Source: Candidatus Bathycorpusculum hydrogenotrophicum | GTDB taxonomy: Archaea; Thermoproteota; Bathyarchaeia; Bathyarchaeales; Bathycorpusculaceae | Assembly: GCA_009783705.1 (NCBI GenBank) | Contig: WRCX01000002.1 | Span: 1 to 64,000 of the forward strand | DNA: 64,000 nt | Direction: 5' to 3' | In this document: positions 24,693 through 33,016 of the stretch, in pieces | Numbering within the stretch: position 1 is the stretch's first letter | How the letters are laid out: each line of letters opens with the position of its first letter | The notes under the pieces: generated by a model | The model's database searches: none | Told to the model about the DNA's origin: nothing | The model's input: the letters and a program-made list of their open reading frames with translations, nothing else | Made by a program: the position numbers and the translations under genes

Positions 24693-25513
24693 TTGAGATT
24701 TTAGATATTCACTATAGCTATCCCAGCAAGATAGAGGCTCTGAGGGGGGTTTCGCTTACTATCAAAGATGGGGAATTTGTTGCCATCATGGGACAAAACG
24801 GGGCAGGCAAGTCCACCTTTGTTAAGCATTTTAATGGACTACTCAAACCCTCTGTGGGCAGCGTTAAAGTCGATGGAGTGGAGACGACTAAGTCTAGTGT
24901 TGCGGCTTTGGCACGTAGTGTTGGGTTTGTGTTCCAAAATCCTGATCATCAGCTATTTAGTGAAACCGTTGAGGCTGAAGTGGGGTTCGCACTTAAAAAT
25001 TTTGGATTTGACGCAAAAATAATTGAGGAGCGCATTACCGCGATGTTAGAGTTGCTTTCGCTTTCGCAGTACCGTAAAACCTCTCCGTTTCTGTTAAGCG
25101 GGGGAGAGCGTAAGCGGGTGGCTTTGGCATCGGTTTTAGCGTGTGATCCCAAGATGTTGGTCTTAGATGAACCTACCATTGGGCAGGATCATGAGCAGAA
25201 AGAAAAGCTTCAACAGTTCATCTTAAAGTTGCAGGAACAGGGAAAAACCGTTGTTGCGGTCACTCATGATGTAGAGTTTGTGGCTGAGTGTAATCCGCGT
25301 GTGGTTTTGATGCGGGAGGGTAAAATTGTGGCCGATGGCGAGGGGCATCAAATTCTAACTGATCCTGCGATGCTTGAGGCGGCCTCGATTGTTCTGCCTC
25401 AAATCGCGCAAGTATTTACTAAACTTTCAGCCGCAGGATTGCCTAAAGATATTATTGATATCTCAGAGGCTAAATCGGTTCTTCTAAAAGCCCTGGAGAA
25501 ACGTAAACAATGA
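24689..25513 (+). CDS. ecfA2: ECF transporter ATPase EcfA2
   Basis: Second ATPase of the module, 274 residues. It shows Walker A GQNGAGKST, Q-loop VFQNPDHQLFSETVEAEVGFALKNFG, signature SGGERKRVALA, Walker B MLVLDEPTIGQD and H-loop VAVTHDVEFV. The difference from EcfA1 in signature and D-loop fits the usual heterodimer. It overlaps both neighbours by four bases. Confidence 0.93.
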   Translation: MIEILDIHYSYPSKIEALRGVSLTIKDGEFVAIMGQNGAGKSTFVKHFNGLLKPSVGSVKVDGVETTKSSVAALARSVGFVFQNPDHQLFSETVEAEVGFALKNFGFDAKIIEERITAMLELLSLSQYRKTSPFLLSGGERKRVALASVLACDPKMLVLDEPTIGQDHEQKEKLQQFILKLQEQGKTVVAVTHDVEFVAECNPRVVLMREGKIVADGEGHQILTDPAMLEAASIVLPQIAQVFTKLSAAGLPKDIIDISEAKSVLLKALEKRKQ

Positions 25514-26280
25514 GTATTTTTGATGGTTTAAAGTTTCGCAGAGTTAACTCTATTATTCATAATCTGGATCCGCGTATCAAATTTATCTATGTTATTGGGG
25601 TCTTCATTGCGGCGCTTTTGTTTCTTCAGATAATTCCGCTTGTGGCGCTGTTTTTGTTACAGTTACCGTTTGTGTTTTTGGCGCGTGTTCAGCGGCAGTG
25701 GATGCGTTCTTTGCGCGGTGCAGCGTTTTTGGCGGGGTTTATCTTTTTTATAAACATCGTTACAATCTTTTTGGGAAACAACTACACGGTAACGCCTAGC
25801 AATATTGAGGGTGCCTTATCTATGACTCTGCGCTTTGTGGTGTTAGTGGAGTCATTTTCGGTGTTTTTCTTAACCACCTCTCCGGATCATCTGGGGTTGG
25901 CTTTGGAGCAGTCTCGGGTGCCCTATGAGTTTGCATTTGCATTTACTACTGCGGTACGTTTTGTGCCGGTATTGGCTGAGGAGGCTCAAACCATCATGGA
26001 TGCTCAAAAAGCAAGGGGATTAGAATTGGAGAAGGGCAATCTGCTAAAACGCATCCGCAACTACATACCCATTTTGATTCCTTTGATTGTGAGTGCTATT
26101 CGGCGAAGTCTTGAACTCGCTGAAGCTATGGAATCACGCGCTTGGGGAGCATGCAAAAAACGCACCAACCTATATACACTACGGCTACACAAAGGAGACT
26201 ATGTGCTACTGGGAATCACGGCAATAATTGTGATCGGTGCAATCTATGCATACTTCTATGTGTCAATTCCCACATTGTAA
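25510..26280 (+). CDS. ecfT: ECF transporter transmembrane subunit EcfT
   Basis: A 256-residue membrane protein of the CbiQ/EcfT family that couples the ATPases to an S component. Hydrophobic segments lie at about 25-60, 70-95, 110-130 and 235-255. The two Ala-Arg-Gly type coupling motifs are visible in MDAQKARGLE and MESRAWGAC. The start ATG overlaps the end of ecfA2. Confidence 0.92.
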   Translation: MSIFDGLKFRRVNSIIHNLDPRIKFIYVIGVFIAALLFLQIIPLVALFLLQLPFVFLARVQRQWMRSLRGAAFLAGFIFFINIVTIFLGNNYTVTPSNIEGALSMTLRFVVLVESFSVFFLTTSPDHLGLALEQSRVPYEFAFAFTTAVRFVPVLAEEAQTIMDAQKARGLELEKGNLLKRIRNYIPILIPLIVSAIRRSLELAEAMESRAWGACKKRTNLYTLRLHKGDYVLLGITAIIVIGAIYAYFYVSIPTL

Positions 26281-26469
26281 GCTTGCTACTACTATAATCA
26301 AACAAACAACAAAAAGAAGATGCATAGAACCCACAAAAAGCAGATAGCCAAACAGATATTTGTGCAGGAACCAAAGGCTAAATGGCAGGGAAGTAGCGGT
26401 AAAGGAAAGGGCAAGCTAATATTCCTTAACATTTGATTAATAGAAGTATTAGTAGCATGATGTGATGTT

Positions 26470-27345
26470 ATGGCTGAGCGTACTCGTTTTGGACCTGCAG
26501 GTGTGCCGCCTATGTTTCGGCTGTTAGGGGCGTCTACGTTTGATACTCCGCGTTTGCTTTGTGAGGAAGGTTTAGATGCGTTTGAATATCAAGCGGTAAG
26601 GTGGGGTCCCAAACCGCAGATAAAAGAGGCTGATGCTCGTCGGCTAGGGGAGGAGGCAAAGCGCAATGATGTTAAGCTCAGTATGCATGGCAGCTACTTT
26701 ATCAATCTCTCAGGCAAACCTGAAGTGGTAAAAGCCAGCAAACAGCGCATTATAGCCTGTGCAACGGGCGCTGAGTGGATGGGCGCAGGGGTTATGGTGT
26801 TTCATATGGGGTTCTATGGGATGTTTGAAAAAGACTATGCGCTTAAATGTTCTATTACAGCACTCAAAGAAATCCACTCTGAGATGCAAAGTTTGGGGTT
26901 GAAGGTCAAGTTGGGGCCCGAAACCATGGGACGTAAATCCCAAGTGGGCACTTTGGATGAAATCATAGCCATTAATCGTGAAGTTGAGGGTACGCAACTA
27001 GTCGTTGACTGGGGACATCTCCATGCCCTACATCATGGGGCCTTCAAAACTGTAGATGACATGCGACACATAGCTGAAAAAATCGAGCAAGAACTCGGTA
27101 CTCAAACCCTGCGCAACATGCATTGCCATTTCTCAAAAATAGAATTCACAAGCCAAGGAGAAAAAAAGCATCACCCCCTTGATGAAGAGCAGTTTGGACC
27201 TGATTTTGGGATGCTATCAGAGGTAATTTTAGATTTTGGGATGCATCCTACATTTATCTGCGAGACACCAATTCTAGATGTTGATGCCCGAAAAATGAAG
27301 GAAATTCTTCAACAAGCCCAAAAACAAAGACAAGAACAAAAATAA
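26470..27345 (+). CDS. Endonuclease IV-like TIM-barrel protein
   Basis: A 291-residue protein of the AP endonuclease family 2 / xylose-isomerase-like barrel. Metal-ligand-rich segments are visible: LSMHGSYFINL, VFHMGFYG, LGPETMGR, VVDWGHLHALHHG, MHCHFSKIEF and FICETPILD. The early HGSYFINL and the late E-x-P are shared with deoxyribonuclease IV, which cuts 5' of abasic sites. The start ATG at 26470 follows a non-coding gap of 189 bases. Base-excision repair is the likely role. Confidence 0.8.
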   Translation: MAERTRFGPAGVPPMFRLLGASTFDTPRLLCEEGLDAFEYQAVRWGPKPQIKEADARRLGEEAKRNDVKLSMHGSYFINLSGKPEVVKASKQRIIACATGAEWMGAGVMVFHMGFYGMFEKDYALKCSITALKEIHSEMQSLGLKVKLGPETMGRKSQVGTLDEIIAINREVEGTQLVVDWGHLHALHHGAFKTVDDMRHIAEKIEQELGTQTLRNMHCHFSKIEFTSQGEKKHHPLDEEQFGPDFGMLSEVILDFGMHPTFICETPILDVDARKMKEILQQAQKQRQEQK

Positions 27346-27399
27346 GGTAAAATGTTAGCGGACAGAGACCCCCCGCTACTTTCTACAATAACCAAGCAT

Positions 27400-27606
27400 C
27401 TATGTCTCAGCGGGGTTCTTTGCGCTTAGTTTGCGGCTCAACACTAAGCCTTCTTTTAGAAAGAGAAGCATTGCCACCAAAGTTAGGCCTGTTAAAACTA
27501 AGAAACGTACTTCAATTACTAAAAAGCCCTCAACAACCAAGCTGAGCAATATTAGACTTATTTCTGCTACAAAAGCGCCTATAAAAAAGAAAGAATAAAA
27601 CATCAA
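27400..27606 (-). CDS. Small two-helix membrane protein (tentative)
   Basis: This 68-residue frame encodes two clear hydrophobic segments (about 3-30 and 33-52) followed by a basic ending (LSRKLSAKN). It converges on the endonuclease IV-like gene. There is no recognised family and no clear ribosome-binding site, so it may be a small membrane protein or chance. Confidence 0.4.
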   Translation of the reverse strand: MMFYSFFFIGAFVAEISLILLSLVVEGFLVIEVRFLVLTGLTLVAMLLFLKEGLVLSRKLSAKNPAET

Positions 27607-28018
27607 TGGGGCACAAGACTCTTACCAACCATATATGGCAAAAAAAATAAACAACCTGTTAGTTGCTATGGAAAACACCAAAAATATTACACCGCTAAGG
27701 ATAATATAGAAAGAAAAAGCATCCAGTAATTTTATGCTCAATTTAGCAGATTATTTTGGTCCAAAAATCACAAACAACGCCGACATACACAAGCTATACC
27801 ACCATTTTAGCGTTTTAAAATCTCAACTATCACTTTCACACCTTTGTTGAAAGGAGCACATATAATCAAATTGTCAACCAATTTAGAATATCAACAATTT
27901 AGCCAAATCCATGCATCATATATAAAATGACTTAAAACATAATTATTTTGAATTAGGGATAATGTTTTTATAATTTCGTGACCTCCAAATAAAAAAATCA
28001 CAACCGAGCGAAAGGTAG
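27607..28018. other. AT-rich intergenic stretch
   Basis: 412 bases without a gene. Two TATA-like motifs occur (CATATATAAAATG near 27916 and TTTTTATAATTTC near 27966) upstream of the dehydrogenase-like gene, and a loose inverted pair AATTGTC / CAACAATT lies near 27870-27900. Nothing else is recognised. Confidence 0.45.
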
Positions 28019-28918
28019 ATGGCTGTAAATGTTTGCATTATGGGTTTAGGTAACATAGGATTACCAGTTGCCCAACACATCTCAAAAATATACAAACAAA
28101 CCCAAGGATACGACATATCCCAACAAGCCATAAAAACAGCCAAACAAAACGGAATCAACACCACAACCAAACTCCCATATGCAGACATCTATGTAATCAC
28201 AGTCAACACCTGGTTCCGCAATAACCAACCCGACATGAGTGCCATCGAAGACTGCACAAAAAAAGCAGCCAAACTCAACCCCGACGCGCTCATATGCTAT
28301 GAATCAACCCTAACCATAGGCACCGCACGAAAACTCGCCGCAAAATACAAACTAACCAACATAGCCGTCTGCCCTCACAGATGGTGGAAACAAGAAGAAG
28401 ACAAACACGGCGTCGTACAAATAAGAGCCTTGGGTTCACTAAACCAACAAAGCCACACAAAAGCCCTTGAATTCTACAACACCCTAGGCATACCCACCCA
28501 CCCCGTTAACTCCCTAGAAATCGCCGAACTAACCAAACTAGCCGAAAACACCTACTACTATCTCCGTATCGCATATGGCCAAGAACTAAAACTCCTCTGT
28601 GACGAAAACAATCTAAACTATGACGAACTACGCGACGCCGCCAACACAAAATGGAATGTAGATCTGCCTGAAGCACGCAACGGCATAGGCGGAGAATGCC
28701 TCCCAAAAGACATACAATTCCTCATAAACACCTACCCAACAACCGCCCTGCTCCAAGCCGCCATAATAGCAGACAAAAACTACCAAACAAAACAACAACA
28801 CAACAACAAAACCCCCAAACAGACAACAACAAAATCCCCACGTAAAACAACAAAAACTACGCGCACACAATCAAACTTACAAACCGAAATCAGCACATCA
28901 CAAGATAGATCGAGTTAA
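28019..28918 (+). CDS. UDP/GDP-sugar dehydrogenase-like protein, short form
   Basis: Nucleotide-sugar dehydrogenase homologue. Residues 1-170 are the NAD-binding domain (VCIMGLGNIGLPVAQHI, DIYVITVNTW, ICYESTLTIGTARKLA), and about 180-260 the central helical domain including AELTKLAENTYYYLRIAYGQEL and the catalytic Cys motif GGECLPKD. The normal third domain that binds the UDP-sugar is absent. Instead the last 45 residues are a Lys/Thr/Gln-rich, probably disordered tail (KTPKQTTTKSPRKTTKTT). At 299 residues it is about 130 shorter than typical. The coding strand is extremely A/C-rich. Activity on UDP-sugars is therefore doubtful. Confidence 0.75.
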   Translation: MAVNVCIMGLGNIGLPVAQHISKIYKQTQGYDISQQAIKTAKQNGINTTTKLPYADIYVITVNTWFRNNQPDMSAIEDCTKKAAKLNPDALICYESTLTIGTARKLAAKYKLTNIAVCPHRWWKQEEDKHGVVQIRALGSLNQQSHTKALEFYNTLGIPTHPVNSLEIAELTKLAENTYYYLRIAYGQELKLLCDENNLNYDELRDAANTKWNVDLPEARNGIGGECLPKDIQFLINTYPTTALLQAAIIADKNYQTKQQHNNKTPKQTTTKSPRKTTKTTRTQSNLQTEISTSQDRSS

Positions 28919-28955
28919 TGCATTAACCAGTGCATTTCGTCAGTTTATTTCAAGG

Positions 28956-29453
28956 TTAGACACTACGAGTAAGCTTCTTTCGGTTATATAGAAGTATGAT
29001 AGTTAACGCCGCTATTATGATGTATAATGCCGTCACAATACCAATCAGGCAAACTAAACCCCACTATTACGGCGCCAGTTTGATCTGATGAAGTTTGATT
29101 GGGAGTTAAATCAGGTTGATTTGGCGCTTCATCAGAATATGTGGGCATAGTTAGAGTTTTTGTGCTACTCCAGCCGCTTTTTTCACCTGTCCAGACATAG
29201 TCGGTAGGGGATTTGAGATTATTTGTGTAACATCCCCATTCATTGCTTCAACTTGAAAATCTATCTTTGATCCAGGAAAAGCTTGAAAGCCAGATCCGGA
29301 AATTCCCGCATCAAACCAGTCACCACTGCCTCCTCGAAAAGCTATCACGGTGTATTGAGAGTCGGTTTGATCTGGAAATCCCTGTGAAGACCGAAAACAT
29401 TCAGTCCAGCTGTCTTCTGAGGCAAAATATCCTTTAGTTCTAATGTTATACGC
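28956..29453 (-). pseudogene. Decayed cell-surface protein
   Basis: Read on the minus strand, three frames in succession give one recognisable archaeal surface-protein end. It begins YNIRTKGYFASEDSW and IAFRGGSGDWFDAGISG, KIDFQVEAMNGDVTQI (first frame). After a shift near AATCCCC it reads TDYVWTGEKSGWSSTKTLTMP and a Pro/Gln/Asp-rich spacer. After another shift at GGGG (about 29060) it ends in a membrane anchor GLVCLIGIVTALYIIIAALTIILLYNRKK. The extracellular beta-domain plus C-terminal anchor is typical. The upstream end meets the IS630 element at 29454-29455; no N-terminal half is recognised beyond it. Confidence 0.7.
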
Positions 29454-29455
29454 TA

Positions 29456-29486
29456 GTGCTTTGTAACATCTAAAAGTTTATAGTTT
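29456..29486 (+). repeat. IS630 terminal inverted repeat, left
   Basis: A 31-bp end, perfectly matched in inverted orientation by 30658-30688, preceded by the target dinucleotide TA. Confidence 0.95.
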
Positions 29487-30147
29487 GACCGGGTAGTTTT
29501 TTCAGTTTTATGCGTGCATCTTTGGTGGTGAATTGCCAGTCAACACCTTTCTGAGTTTGATTACGCTCAATATGCCAAGCGGTCAACTCAACATTGAGCG
29601 ATTCAATATTTGAAATACGTCTTTTTCCAAGACATTGCACCCCAAGAACCGACAACTCTACCTCAGCAACATTTAACCAGCCGCCATGCTTAGGAGTAAA
29701 ATGAATCTCTAAGCACTGTGCCAAACCAAACGCCCTCTCCGCAACAAACGCCCCATACAACGCAGACAACCCATGCGTATTCAAATTATCCAAAACTAAC
29801 ACCACCCGCTCAGCATCAGGATATTGTTCCTCAAGCAGCCAACGCAGCTTATGCGCCCAATCTACTTTTGTTCGATACACCAAAGCCTCCACATGACGCC
29901 ACCCAACCAAAGGCTCACAAAACACAAAAATGCTGCACACACCCATACGCACATACTCATTATCAACCCAAAGGACCAAACCCGAACGCGTTGACAACAG
30001 CTCACATACATCTAATAGAAGCTGATATAATTTCTCATCCATACAAACAACCGATTTCTTAGCATCATAGGGGCAAGCATAAACAGCTAAAACATCCTCC
30101 AGGGCAGCGACAAAGGCACTATTTTGATGCGGAAGTATGCACCACAT
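29470..30147 (-). CDS. IS630 transposase, DDE catalytic part (ORF B)
   Basis: C-terminal catalytic half of the transposase: VVCMDEK (first Asp), [10 protein letters not shown] (second Asp) and [16 protein letters not shown] with the closing Glu. In frame upstream of its ATG (30147) the translation continues as [10 protein letters not shown] before MWCILPHQN, the normal joining sequence of IS630 proteins. A -1 frameshift on the A7 run in TTAAAAAAAC (about 30177-30186) would therefore join it to the upstream helix-turn-helix part. Confidence 0.9.
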   Translation of the reverse strand: MWCILPHQNSAFVAALEDVLAVYACPYDAKKSVVCMDEKLYQLLLDVCELLSTRSGLVLWVDNEYVRMGVCSIFVFCEPLVGWRHVEALVYRTKVDWAHKLRWLLEEQYPDAERVVLVLDNLNTHGLSALYGAFVAERAFGLAQCLEIHFTPKHGGWLNVAEVELSVLGVQCLGKRRISNIESLNVELTAWHIERNQTQKGVDWQFTTKDARIKLKKLPGQTINF

Positions 30148-30152
30148 TTTCT

Positions 30153-30620
30153 TTAAATGAGGTTTAAATTGTGTTTTTTTAAAAGCCGCTTCACACTCAT
30201 ATGGGATAATGTGTTAACGTATCCCAGCTTGATGCTTTTATCGGCTAGGAGGCGCAGGGTCCATTTTGCGTAGCCGTCAGGGGGTTTGCTGCATGCTAGG
30301 GCGATGATGTGAGCTTGTGTTTCGTCTGTTATTTTTGGTGCTATGGGGGGTGTGGTTCTCTTTTTGCGCTGCAAAAAACGGGTTACTGTTTGGGCAGCGA
30401 AAAAAGCGTTTTTTACGTTACTGATTGTTTGATTGCTTACGCCTATTCTTTTTGCGATTTTGGTTTGTTTTTCTTTTTTTCTCCCCTCAGACTCATCTAG
30501 GGCTAAAATTATTTTTGCACGATTAACCAGCCTCACACTGTGTTTGTCTTTGGCACTAAACCGCTCAAGCTCAGCTCTATCAGACGAACTTAACACAACA
30601 CCAACATACTTACCTTTCAT
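30153..30620 (-). CDS. IS630 transposase, DNA-binding part (ORF A)
   Basis: N-terminal 155 residues with helix-turn-helix segments ([40 protein letters not shown]) and the [30 protein letters not shown] region that precedes the catalytic domain. It stops eight codons after the A7 run that allows a -1 shift into ORF B. Confidence 0.9.
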   Translation of the reverse strand: MKGKYVGVVLSSSDRAELERFSAKDKHSVRLVNRAKIILALDESEGRKKEKQTKIAKRIGVSNQTISNVKNAFFAAQTVTRFLQRKKRTTPPIAPKITDETQAHIIALACSKPPDGYAKWTLRLLADKSIKLGYVNTLSHMSVKRLLKKHNLNLI

Positions 30621-30657
30621 AACATCACACTACCAATAGAGAACAACACAACAAACA

Positions 30658-30688
30658 AAACTATAAACTTTTAGATGTTACAAAGCAC
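30658..30688 (-). repeat. IS630 terminal inverted repeat, right
   Basis: Perfect inverted partner of 29456-29486, followed by TA at 30689-30690. Confidence 0.95.
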
Positions 30689-30753
30689 TAGATTTAAAAA
30701 TAGGGTCTCAAGCAGGCGGTAGCTTAGTTGCTGTTTGAGGTTCTGATTGTGGG

Positions 30754-31665
30754 TTATTCTATGAACTGGGTTAGATATTGAGTAATTAGCTCATAAGCTT
30801 CCAAGTCCTCAGGACCTTTTTTGTTACCGTTTTCGTCTGTTCCAATCAACTGTTCACCATCACTTTCAGAAACCGGTTCGTTGTACTCTATACGAAACAC
30901 GCATTGCACAACTGTGCCGTTGCGGGCTTCAAATGTTAAGAGGGGATACTTTACGCCGGGTAGAATCAGATCATATTTTCCTTCTGTTCGGGGTTCAACA
31001 AGAAAAGTTTTGGTTTCTGCCAGTGAGAGCAGGCTCAGTAGAAGGGAGCCTTGATAGGGTTGGAAGCTGATTTTGGGATTGTCGTAGGTTAGTTTATCTT
31101 TTGCTTCCTCGATTTTTGTGGTTAAGGCAGTGTTGTTCCACAGTTCTACTCTGCATCTTTGCGCCTCTTGGGTAGCTTGTTCGGTAAAGGATGTGGTCGC
31201 TATGATAAGGGCACGGTCGCATTTCTGGGTGCTTTGGGCTTGTTGGGCGGCCAAAATTATGACATCGCTAAGGGTATAGCTGGGAGGATATTTCCGTGCT
31301 AAAACCGCAATCTTTTCAGCGTTTTTGATGGTGACTAAATCAGCGCCGTGGTTAACTACACAGCTACTTTGTATTTCATAGCCCAATGTTTCAAAGAGCC
31401 ACTGGATAAATAGTCTAAACTCTTTATCTGAGAGAACTCCGATCGAATAATTCGCGGTTTGCGGTTCGGGTTTGGAGTGTTTCTCCACAAGAGTTTTTAT
31501 GCTGGGTTTTTGGGGGGTTAGATTAGGAGTTTTTTTTATTCGATTTGCTAGTATTTCGGCTTTATCCAGGGGGAGCTGTAGTTCATCTGCTAGTAACTCG
31601 ATTAGGTCATTGTTTTTTGGTTGTTCGGCGATTTTTTTTAAGGTGTTGTTTTTTTGGTGGCTCAT
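30754..31665 (-). CDS. Mrr-like restriction endonuclease-fold protein
   Basis: Third gene of the SNF2 operon. The start at ATG 31665 (MSHQKNNTLKK) lies one base after the stop of the upstream gene; a longer frame runs back through that gene and is rejected. The 303 residues comprise a polar N-terminal 75, an Mrr-cat-like domain (about 80-185: FRLFIQWLFETLGYEIQ, NHGADLVTIKN, KIAVLARKYP, CDRALIIATTSFTEQATQEA) and a C-terminal domain of about 100 residues with no family recognised. In active Mrr proteins the third motif is Gln/Glu-x-Lys (VQAKRY); here it reads VLARKY, so the metal-binding Gln/Glu is replaced by Leu. It may bind rather than cut DNA. Confidence 0.75.
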   Translation of the reverse strand: MSHQKNNTLKKIAEQPKNNDLIELLADELQLPLDKAEILANRIKKTPNLTPQKPSIKTLVEKHSKPEPQTANYSIGVLSDKEFRLFIQWLFETLGYEIQSSCVVNHGADLVTIKNAEKIAVLARKYPPSYTLSDVIILAAQQAQSTQKCDRALIIATTSFTEQATQEAQRCRVELWNNTALTTKIEEAKDKLTYDNPKISFQPYQGSLLLSLLSLAETKTFLVEPRTEGKYDLILPGVKYPLLTFEARNGTVVQCVFRIEYNEPVSESDGEQLIGTDENGNKKGPEDLEAYELITQYLTQFIE

Positions 31666-31666
31666 C

Positions 31667-33016
31667 TTAGGGCTCCTTTTTTGCATGTTGAGGGCAGAGT
31701 TTTTTTCTGAATTCGTCAGTGTGGGTGAGGTTGAGTTTGGAGAAGGGTTTGTTGCAGACATCGCAGATATCGTAGTGGTGGATGCATACACTTGTGTTGT
31801 CGTGAGTGCATTTGAATTCGAGGAGACGGCTGTGGCGTTTGCCGCAGACTGTGCAGATAAAGCCTTTGTCGCGTTCAAAGTATTCGTTTAGGGTTTCGTC
31901 GTGGGTTAGGGTTGCTTTTTTGGAGTATATTTTTGCTGTATCTATGGATTGTCGGGTGCAGTCTTTGCAGACATAGAAGCCGTCTTCGGTTGGGTAGCCT
32001 TCGGGGTGGGTTTTTTTGCACATAGGGCAGATGACTTCGGGGTTCTGGATGCCTATGATGAGGGTGGATTGGATGGTTGCTTTGTTGTTGAGGGTGATTT
32101 CGAATTTGATTTTTAAGGTGTTGATTATGAGAAGATTATGGAGTTTTACGGTTATGTTTGTTTGGCAGGATTCCTCTTCGCGCTGTAGCAACGCTTCATA
32201 GGTGGATTGCCATTTTTGGAAGTCGAAATCATGTTTTTTGGAGATAACTTGTTCGCGTCGTTCTCGTTTTAGTCGGCGCTCAAAACTTTGTAATCTCATT
32301 TTTTTCTCTTTGACCAAGGGGAGGTCAAAGAGTGTGACTTTGTTTTTGAGAAAGGCTATTAGTTTTTGGTCTGCCGTTGCTTTTAGTTCGTCGTAGAGTT
32401 CGGGTTTTATTTTTGATTTCGAGTTCTCGATTTGTATTGTTTTGTTCTCCAGCACAGATGCTAAATTGAAGGTGTCATCGATGCAGTGGCATTCTTCGTT
32501 GAGTAGAATGGTTAGGGTTTCTTCGCTTTTTGTTCTGAGTTTGTTTTGAAAGTTTAGTGCATAGTAGAACTGGAAGAAACGTAAGGTTTCTTTTTTAGTA
32601 ATTTTTATCGAGGTGATTTGGCCGTTGTTTATTTGGTGAAAACAAGGTTCGAGTTTGGTACAGACTTGGGTGTCTTGTATGGTTTGGGTTTTTTGGCAAC
32701 TCAAACATGCATCGGTGTTGTTAAAGTGGGATTCTATTAGGGTTTCTATGGGGCCGTTGTTTGTGAGGTTGATTTGGCAAAGAGCTCCGTTGTCTATGGA
32801 TTCTTTGAGGAGCTGTTGAAATAGGGGGCTTCCGGGGGCAAGCAGAGGGATTTTTTTTTCTTTTGCGGTGTTGGGTTGGTAGGTAAATTCTTGGGTGTTG
32901 CCGTCGGGATAGGCGACTGTTAGGGTGTCGTTTGTTTGGTGGGTAATTATGCCGCCTTTGATTTGGACGTAGGTTTCAAAGAATTTGCAGAGATCTGCTT
33001 CGGCTTGGGTGCTCAA
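31667..33016 (-). CDS. Multi-zinc-finger protein of the SNF2 operon
   Basis: I do not recognise a family for this 449-residue protein. The C-terminal 130 residues hold several metal-binding pairs: CPMCKKTH then CKDC, CTVCGKRH, CTHDNTSVCIHH and CDVCNKPFSK then CPQH, consistent with two or three zinc knuckles. An earlier pair lies at ACLSCQKT (about 120). The middle is a Lys/Arg-rich helical region (RLQSFERRLKRERREQVISKKHDF). The start ATG overlaps the helicase stop (ATGA), and it is one base from the nuclease start, so all three are translated together. It is probably an adaptor or nucleic-acid reader for the helicase. Confidence 0.75.
   Translation of the reverse strand: MSTQAEADLCKFFETYVQIKGGIITHQTNDTLTVAYPDGNTQEFTYQPNTAKEKKIPLLAPGSPLFQQLLKESIDNGALCQINLTNNGPIETLIESHFNNTDACLSCQKTQTIQDTQVCTKLEPCFHQINNGQITSIKITKKETLRFFQFYYALNFQNKLRTKSEETLTILLNEECHCIDDTFNLASVLENKTIQIENSKSKIKPELYDELKATADQKLIAFLKNKVTLFDLPLVKEKKMRLQSFERRLKRERREQVISKKHDFDFQKWQSTYEALLQREEESCQTNITVKLHNLLIINTLKIKFEITLNNKATIQSTLIIGIQNPEVICPMCKKTHPEGYPTEDGFYVCKDCTRQSIDTAKIYSKKATLTHDETLNEYFERDKGFICTVCGKRHSRLLEFKCTHDNTSVCIHHYDICDVCNKPFSKLNLTHTDEFRKKLCPQHAKKEP

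Larger units (their letters stand above)
29456..30688 (-). mobile_element. IS630-family insertion sequence
   Basis: A 1,233-bp element bounded by 31-bp perfect terminal inverted repeats (29456-29486 and 30658-30688, each end beginning GTGCTTTGTAACATC from outside) and flanked on both sides by TA (29454-29455, 30689-30690), the IS630/Tc1 target duplication. It carries a transposase in two frames. The perfect ends and intact coding suggest a recent insertion. Confidence 0.93.

Noticed and set aside
29470..30620. Two separate transposase genes or a dead element
   Set aside because: The two frames join through an A7 slippery run and the ends are perfect, so it is one element with a programmed shift.
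30754..31878. Longer start for the Mrr-like protein (71 extra residues)
   Set aside because: The extra part is Ala/Ser/Thr low-complexity antisense-like text inside the upstream gene; ATG 31665 fits the operon junction.
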